From contig OY292275.1 of assembly GCA_958496175.1 (NCBI GenBank), positions 5,332,001 to 5,396,000 on the forward strand: a stretch of 64,000 nt of DNA, read 5' to 3'. This stretch comes from Sisyra terminalis (Eukaryota; Arthropoda; Insecta; Neuroptera; Sisyridae). A model generated the notes under the pieces. It did not search any database, had not been told where the DNA came from, and saw only the letters and a list, made by a program, of their open reading frames with translations. Both the position numbers and the translations under genes were made by a program. Each line of letters begins with the position of its first letter. Position 1 is the first letter of the stretch. This document shows positions 58,377-64,000 of the stretch, one piece after another.

Positions 58377-58784
58377 ACCTCTGTCAAGTTAGCACCCGAC
58401 TTTTACAAATTAAAATTTTAAATATATTTTTTGTAAAAAAAAACTGCTTCTAAAGTTGAACTTTCGTGCGTTGTGTGGCGGGGGTAAAGAGCCGTTTTCT
58501 CATCGTGGTGGCAAGCGTGCGCGAAAGTAGAGAAACCGTGCGCAAAAGTAAATAACAGTGCGAAAAAATAAAATAAATTGATACCTAAATAAACTTCTAT
58601 AAGAAATAATTAATACAGGTAATTATTTAGACTGTAGTTTAAACTAAAATGTTGTTTTTATTCATAATTTTTCTATAAATTATTCTTACAATAGAGTTGA
58701 AATTTTTCATATATAAATAACAACAATTAATTTCTCAATCTGTTTCTGTTGAACTTTAGAAGCAGTCGTTACAAAAAATTTTAT

Positions 58785-58950
58785 TCGATACTTATGCTTA
58801 AAGTGAGGTACCTAGTAGGACGAAATTGAGACACTTGCTAAAGGGACTGATCATACATAGCGCACTCGATCTCGTTGTGTATGATCAGTCCCTTCAGCTC
58901 GTGCATCAATTTCATCCTACTAGAAAACCCCACTTTACGCATATGTATCG
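58785..58950. repeat. Long hairpin with perfect 16-bp top
   Basis: AGGGACTGATCATACA (58842-58857) pairs perfectly with TGTATGATCAGTCCCT (58878-58893) across a 20-nt loop. The stem continues outward at about 80 percent pairing to TCGATAC/GTATCGA, giving arms of about 73 bp. Confidence 0.8.
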
Positions 58951-58988
58951 AAAATAACTATTTAGATAGTCTTTTGTTTGTTCTTGAT

Positions 58989-59815
58989 TGTACCGAAAAA
59001 ATTTTGTTTCTAACTTAAGCCCAAAAAAAATTATGAGCGATTTTGTGAATGTACTTATTCCATTGAAAATAGAGTTTTCCGGGTACTACGGATTTTCCTT
59101 GAGAGATTTTCCAAATCCAAAGGCGGCACAATCTAGCTACTGTGCCGTTGAGGATTGTACCGAAAAAAATATCCTTCTAATTCTATTGCAACAGTAGTTA
59201 TAAAGACTTTTGTGTGGGTAATTAGACTTGCATTACTTTTTTGTTTAAACTGCAATAAAGTAATTTTAGTCTAATTACTCATACAAAATACTTTATAACT
59301 ACCGTTGGAATAAAGTTAGAAGAAGAATTTTCTCGATACAATCCTCAGCGCCACAGTAGCTAGATTGTACCGCTTTTGGATTTGGAAAATCTCTCAAGGA
59401 AAATCCATATTACCCGGAAAACTCTATTTTTTCCGGTTGAAGTACACACAAAAACTCAACTGGTACCATCAACTAGAGACCAGCACCCGAAAGAATCCGC
59501 AAAAAAATTCGTTTGTACCTCAATAGATTCAAAGTTATGGCCGTTTTTTGCAATTTCAACAATGAAGTAATAAGAGTCTAATTACTCATACAAAATCCCT
59601 TATAACTACCGTTGGAATAGAGTTAGAAGGATATTTTTTTCAGTAAAATCCTTAGCGCCGCTGGAGCTAGATTGTACCGCCTTTGGATTTGGAAAATCTC
59701 TCAAGGAAAAACCGAAGTATCCGGAAAACTCTATTTTCAATGGAATAAGTACATTCACAAAATCGCTCATAACTTTTTTTGGGTTAAAGCTAGAAACACA
59801 TTTTTTCGGTACAAT
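58989..59815. repeat. Three ~200-bp modules inside the TIR element
   Basis: Each module has CTAGCTAC or GCTAGATTGTACCG, TTTGGATTTGGAAAATCTC, TCAAGGAAAA and CCGGAAAACTCTATTTT (or their complements). The first is inverted relative to the other two. The open frames here are by-products of the repeated modules. Confidence 0.75.
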
Positions 59816-59976
59816 CCTCTACGTATCAAAGCCTATCTACGGCCGTTAAATTTTTTGAAAAATCTAACAATGGGGGGCTATCGATTTACGAAGTACAAAC
59901 AAAAGGCAATCTTAACATATATTTTAAATTTTAATTTGTAAAAGTCGGGTGCTAGCTTGACAGAGGTTGCAAAATT

Positions 59977-61429
59977 GGCGGAATGGTCTGCGGATTGATT
60001 CTATATAATTGTACTGAGGTTTTATAAGCCAATTAAATTATTTTTATCAATATTTGTGTATCTTTAGTAGATAAATAATATTGATTTAGACTTTCCATCT
60101 ATAACGTAATAATTTTTTTGAAAATTTATCCTAATTTCGTGCATAATGCTAAAGTTCTATGATACAACTATTTAATTTTTTTCTCCTCTGAAAGTTTTAG
60201 TTACTAACATAGAAACAATAGATTTTTCGAGCTTTTAAATCAGTAGAAATATTTTTCAAAGAATCTCTTTTAATTTATCCTTTTTTTTTCTTCTCTTCAT
60301 TCTATTCATCTTTGTTGAACTATAAACTAAGCTAGATAATAAAAGCAGCGTATTATTGCGGAGAAAACATTTCCATAATTCGCTCGAATATCTTCCAGTT
60401 ATATAAGCGTAATATATTTAGTTACAATTTTCCAGTTATATGACAAAGAAAATTTTTAATAACGATGCGAAAACTTTATAGATATTAAACTAAAGATGAT
60501 TTTACCTGGTAAAACGGAATTTTATATAAATTTTTATTAACAATAACAAAGGTCTTGGATAAATTTTACATACAAGAAAAAATATATATTCATGCAAACT
60601 AGAAACTTTTTTTTCTTGTACCTTAATATTTATTAAAAATTATATCATAGAGATTGGAAAAAAAATTCTTATATTTTATTGCTTTTTATTAAAGTTTCAA
60701 TGTTTTGATTTAAAAAAAATCCCACTTTTCATGTTTCATTTCAAAGCTCAATGTCAAAATGTAAAATTAGATCATTCAAAAAAAAATCCTATTAACATTG
60801 ACATCTCTTGCAAATTGTCTCTACTTACCCCATTGCGTTTATCCACGCAAAAAAAATGTACTCATTTGAAATTGGGTGGGCATTTCGCGATGACAAATAG
60901 ACCATTTTAAGCCGATTTTTTTTTTGTCAAAAGCTTCCGGGATGAATTGCGTCCCATCTTTCCGAACAATAATAGAAGAAACCGTCACATTTGATTAAGT
61001 GTGGCTATTAAAGCGTTCTTGGTGATTTTTTTTTTTGGTTTCTTGTGGCTGTCGGTTTTATATGAGGATGAAATAAATAATAACCGGTTTATGGGAAAGA
61101 TTTGGGTGTAAGAAAAGGCCTATCGATGGAAACGGAAGAACTTTTAATGAAATATTTAAAACATATCAGTTGAAGTTTCGGTTATGCAATTTTGCTAGTA
61201 TTTTCACATTCCTTTCAATGAGCTTTAAAATATAAAGCTCTCGTATTACTAGTTTCCATAGTGGTCATATTATGCGAAAATTACAGTTATTGGGAAAGGA
61301 TATAGCAGGATTTGTATGGCAAAATTGCCTCCGCGGCTTTTTCGATTTAATACCGTACAATTATTAGAAATAATAAAAATATATTAAATTAACATAATAA
61401 TTAAATTGTGGGCAATAAGGACGAAGTTT
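59977..61429. other. No gene recognised
   Basis: AT-rich with a slightly less AT-rich part near 60850-61100. Nothing supported on either strand. Confidence 0.45.
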
Positions 61430-61635
61430 CTTGTAGAATATTATTTATTTTATCGCCAACGTTTCATCAGCCATTCCTGACTTCTTCAGGGCTCTACAAC
61501 GAAAATACATAACATTTAAAAACAGCAACACATTATTGTCAAAATTATAAATAAATACATCACAGTTCATAAGTTTTAGTCGATATAAATCTTAGTTAAT
61601 TAATGTTAATTCATCTAACCAAAAAAAATGTGATG
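61430..61635. repeat. Possible terminal piece of an unidentified element
   Basis: On the minus strand it reads GCCCTGAAGAAGTCAGGAAT, then GGCTGATGAAACGTTGGCG, a wording often seen near ends of Penelope-like and related retroelements (recalled). No partner copy lies in the window. Confidence 0.3.
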
Positions 61636-62160
61636 TATCTATATATATATATATATATATAAAAGAAAGTCGTGTTAGTTACACTATTTATAACAGAAGA
61701 ATGGCTGGATCAATTTTTATGAAATTTTCTATGTATATTTGGTAGGCATGGGAATCGGCTAAGAAGTACATTTTATACCTCCAGAAGATTAAGATGTTCG
61801 CCGACATCTTCAGCAAATTTTTACGCCTACTTGCCTATATACTGTTTGTAATCATTGATGTCTGTGATTTATTTTGAAAAACGCTAAGCAACGTTTGAAT
61901 TTGGCATTTTTATTTATTTCATTTATGTATGGAACAATTGGGGAAATGACAATCATTTGCCAATATTGTAAGGCGTTAAAATACAGCGGTGAATCTGCTG
62001 AGTTATGTTGTACTGGTGGAAAAGTAAAATTGCCCCAATTGATCCCATCATTAGATCCATTACGCTCATTTGTTTATGGGATAGGAAATTATTGTAAAAA
62101 CTCCTTGAACAGTATTTAAAAACTAAAAAGTAGTTTACAAATGATGTCGTTTCGCCCATA
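61636..62160 (+). pseudogene. Helitron fragment: 5-prime region and helicase N-terminus
   Basis: A TATA-repeat (61638-61660) leads into AAAGAAAGTCGTGTTAGTTA and GAATGGCTGGATC, a 5-prime style common in insect Helitrons (recalled). The frame at 61874-62119 then gives ICQYCKALKYSGESAELCC and GGKVKLPQLIPSLDPL, closely matching the Cys-rich start of the conserved Helitron-like N-terminal domain (CxxCxAxxxxxE-xxCCxxGKVxLPxLxxxPxxL). After LNSI-stop, LKSSLQMMSF follows, the counterpart of the (Y/F)NSAFQMTSFGA tract of the same domain. The Rep nuclease and Pif1 helicase regions are missing. The fragment is dead through stops and truncation. Confidence 0.8.
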
Positions 62161-62168
62161 AAACAAAT

Positions 62169-62433
62169 ATGTTTAAGGAAGTACTAAAGACAGCAGGAAT
62201 ATTTCCAGTAAGCTTTCAGTCCCTGATTAATAGCGATCTTTGGATCGAGTTGGCCAAAAACAATTCAATTTTGAAGGACACAAATAGACAAATACAAAAA
62301 TATGTTAAGAAATATCTATGTATGTCTTTAAACTCATATATAGGTGAGAATTTAAGGATTTAAGGTCAAAATGTGAGAATGGCAGTTTTAAATATATCGT
62401 TTAAGAAATTTGGAACCAGTTTCAGGTATTTAT
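62169..62433 (+). pseudogene. Exon-like frame next to the Helitron fragment
   Basis: The frame reads FKEVLKTAGIFPVSFQSLIN and SDLWIELAKNNSILKDTNRQ to YIGENLRI-stop, and the same frame continues GQNVRMAVLNISFKKFGTSF up to a donor-like CAG-GTATTT at 62433. So one in-frame TAA (62361-62363) breaks an otherwise open tract of 88 codons. Composition looks protein-like but no family was recognised. It may be part of a host gene, a gene piece captured by the Helitron, or chance. Confidence 0.3.
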
Positions 62434-62745
62434 TATTTGTTGTCAATTATAATTACATTAACATCTGTTACCAAATACATTAGTAACACCTTTGAGCTTA
62501 CTTTTTCACACATATTGGCCTTCAAGCTTTTACTATACTATTTTATACCATCCGTTGATAGCAGGTAGAGAATCGTTTGCAATTTCATATCAGCTTGGAA
62601 TTAAGCCGGTTTCGGTCACAATATTGATCATTATGGATCAAAGGTCGATAATTCGATTGTAAATTTCTGCCTACCTGCATTCTTTCGTATGATTCAATAA
62701 CAGGTTTATTGATTTTGATAATATTTTATTTTCAGGTACATCTTA

Positions 62746-62894
62746 GACGTGTTTCGCCAAAAATAAGTTTAACGGTCACAAACAAGTCAAATCAAAATAG
62801 TTGTACCAATATTTTAGTCTGGTTTTGCTTTTGGTTCCAATCTGAAGACAGCTTTTCTGTTTTGGATAGAAACTTTATAATTAAGTTCAAGTAA
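62746..62894 (+). other. Second exon-like frame
   Basis: It follows an acceptor-like ATATTTTATTTTCAG at 62745 and reads VHLRRVSPKISLTVTNKSNQ, then CTNILVWFCFWFQSEDSFSV and RNFIIKFK-stop; CAA-GTAATT at the end could be a donor. It lies 300 bp after the frame at 62169-62433 on the same strand, but the phases do not join without a shift. No family recognised. Confidence 0.25.
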
Positions 62895-63073
62895 TTTTTC
62901 TTCGGAAGGAAAGGTTCCCTATTTACGTTTAATTATTAATAATCAAAGTTGCATTTAGAAGAAGCCCGATTAAAATTATTAAATAGACATCCATTAATTG
63001 AATAAAAATTGGACTCTTTAATTAAATATCTATGTTCTTTTTTAAGATATCAAACAATCAGCATATTTTAAAT

Positions 63074-63293
63074 CAGGAGTGGCTTACCCAAATTGTACTG
63101 CGGCTCACTTCGGAAATACATCATAACTCCGCGGGCCACCATTAAAGTTATATCTCAAATTCTCCATACTAAATTTAGATACACTGTAAACATTTATAAT
63201 ATATTGATTTTCACCACTATGGTCATTATAAAATGTATAAATTTTATAAAAGTCTGATGCATCTCGCGGGTTGGCCACCTCTGACAATGTCTG
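63074..63293. mobile_element. hAT-type MITE (~220 bp)
   Basis: The left end reads CAGGAGTGGCTTACCCAAA and the right end complements CAGACATTGTCAGAGGTGGC, of which CAGAGGTGGCCAACCCGCG is the usual hAT-MITE wording. Flanks TTTTAAAT and ATTTAAAT agree at seven of eight positions as a target duplication. The 60-codon minus-strand frame here is not a gene. Confidence 0.65.
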
Positions 63294-63548
63294 ATTTAAA
63301 TAAACAATGAATAATCTATGTTTTATCTACTTATATACAATTGTTATGTTGGTTTGTGTGGATTTCAAAAACTTAAAATGTTTTAAATCGATTTAGGCCA
63401 AATTTTGTCACGATATGTAATCCACTTTAATTATTGTTTATCTTGCGTCAGTAACATACCTGCGATCTCAAAAAAATGGCTTTTTCAACGGTCAATACAA
63501 TAACTGTTAACCGTCAATACTTCATTGTTATGATCCTGTACCTTGTTG

Positions 63549-63840
63549 TTGTATTTTCCTGGAAAAAGCCATTTGAAGATAAAACTCGATTTGGGTCATT
63601 TTCCAAAAATTAAAATTTCGATTTTTTTGCGCCAGTAATTGGTGTTTTTTTGTCGTTTAAGAGTTCCGAAAAAAATTCTTAATCACGTTTATATTTTCCT
63701 GGTAAAAGCCATTTAAAGAAAAAGCTCAATTTGGATTGATTTCCACATATTGAAATTTCAATTGTTTTTAGCCCTTAATTGGTAAATTTTTATCGTTTTA
63801 GGATTCCGAAAAAAAAACTCCGTATTATATTATTTTCCTT
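63549..63840 (+). repeat. Short tandem repeat, ~140-bp units
   Basis: Two full units (63549-63687 and 63689-63826) sharing TATTTTCCTGG-AAAAGCCATTT, AACTCGATTTGG/AGCTCAATTTGG, TAATTGGT and GTTCCGAAAAAAA; a third starts at 63826 and fades. AT-rich, no coding potential. Confidence 0.7.
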
Positions 63841-64000
63841 TATGATTAGAGAAATTACCTAATGGAGCTTTTACTTTAAAGATTGTTTTCCGAGAAAATA
63901 TGCAAGCTACGAAGTTGTTTTTATCAAAAGCTTTTCATTTGGCTCTCTTAATAGTGAATGTCACTTTGTGGGTTTGCTTAACAGTGGAGTGTTACTTACG

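Larger units (their letters stand above)
58377..59967. mobile_element. 1.6 kb TIR element with 9-bp target duplication
   Basis: Inverted ends of about 50 bp start ACCTCTGTCAAG-Y-TAGCACC and continue CGACTTTTACAAATTAAAATT; the sequence TGCAAAATT flanks both sides (58368-58376 and 59968-59976). Long TIRs plus a 9-bp duplication suggest a Mutator-like (MULE) non-autonomous element; P and hAT elements make 8-bp duplications. No transposase is seen. The inside is built of modules: an inverted pair around AACTGCTTCTAAAGTT (58444 and 58752), a long hairpin (58785-58950) and three copies of a ~200-bp module (58989-59215 inverted; 59265-59460; 59575-59815). Confidence 0.85.

Noticed and set aside
61440..61500. 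Hammerhead ribozyme in the CTGATGAAAC region (minus strand)
   Set aside because: CTGATGA is present, but the second core GAAA with flanking helices cannot be placed.
1..64000. CRISPR arrays, bacterial operons, phage genes
   Set aside because: No regularly spaced repeats with unique spacers, no ribosome-binding sites ahead of gene clusters, and the element content is that of an animal genome.

Overview
This window looks like AT-rich, gene-poor DNA from an animal genome, most likely an insect. Evidence for this is the mix of decayed elements: mariner transposases, jockey-like and other LINE reverse transcriptases, a Penelope-like reverse transcriptase, a Helitron helicase N-terminus, hAT-, TTAA- and TA-flanked MITEs, and foldback elements. 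Nothing suggests a prokaryotic or organellar source. No complete host protein-coding gene could be recognised; most long open frames are shadows of repeats. The order of insect was not determined.

Layout. 1-1500: a tandem ~0.4 kb unit whose first copy carries a TTAA-flanked MITE. 3.5-9.1 kb: a TA-flanked MITE, a diverged tandem array with a 0.54 kb duplication, a small MITE and a 1 kb foldback element. 10.6-12.2 kb: a mariner pseudogene (minus strand) with a second type of TTAA element inserted in it, then a third type of TTAA element (12.35-13.08 kb), a tRNA-like repeat and another copy of the first TTAA MITE. 16.4-17.1 kb: a second, internally deleted mariner. 18.0-33.25 kb: a giant imperfect palindrome, two arms of about 7 kb around a 1.1 kb spacer, with a few short tracts much better conserved between the arms than the rest. 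33.7-35.1 kb: a hAT-type MITE with a TTAA MITE nested in it, then a LINE RNase H-region fragment. 38.8-40.8 kb: a Penelope-like element split by a ~0.95 kb repeat that recurs at 42.35 kb and in part at 14.4 kb. 49.2-54.6 kb: three separate LINE remnants. 54.65-56.57 kb: a repeat found in permuted order at 36 kb, and the second 1 kb foldback. 58.4-60.0 kb: a 1.6 kb TIR element with 9-bp target duplications, built of internally repeated modules and a long hairpin. 61.4-64.0 kb: a Helitron fragment, exon-like reading frames, a hAT MITE and a short tandem repeat.

The parts most worth a second look are the palindrome with its conserved islands (a 219-bp exon-like tract in which three of four arm differences are silent; a 55-codon frame with only silent differences), the structured G-rich motif at the palindrome edge, the internal motif shared by three different TTAA-flanked families, and the modular 1.6 kb TIR element. 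All identifications come from reading translations and repeats by eye; no database search was possible.
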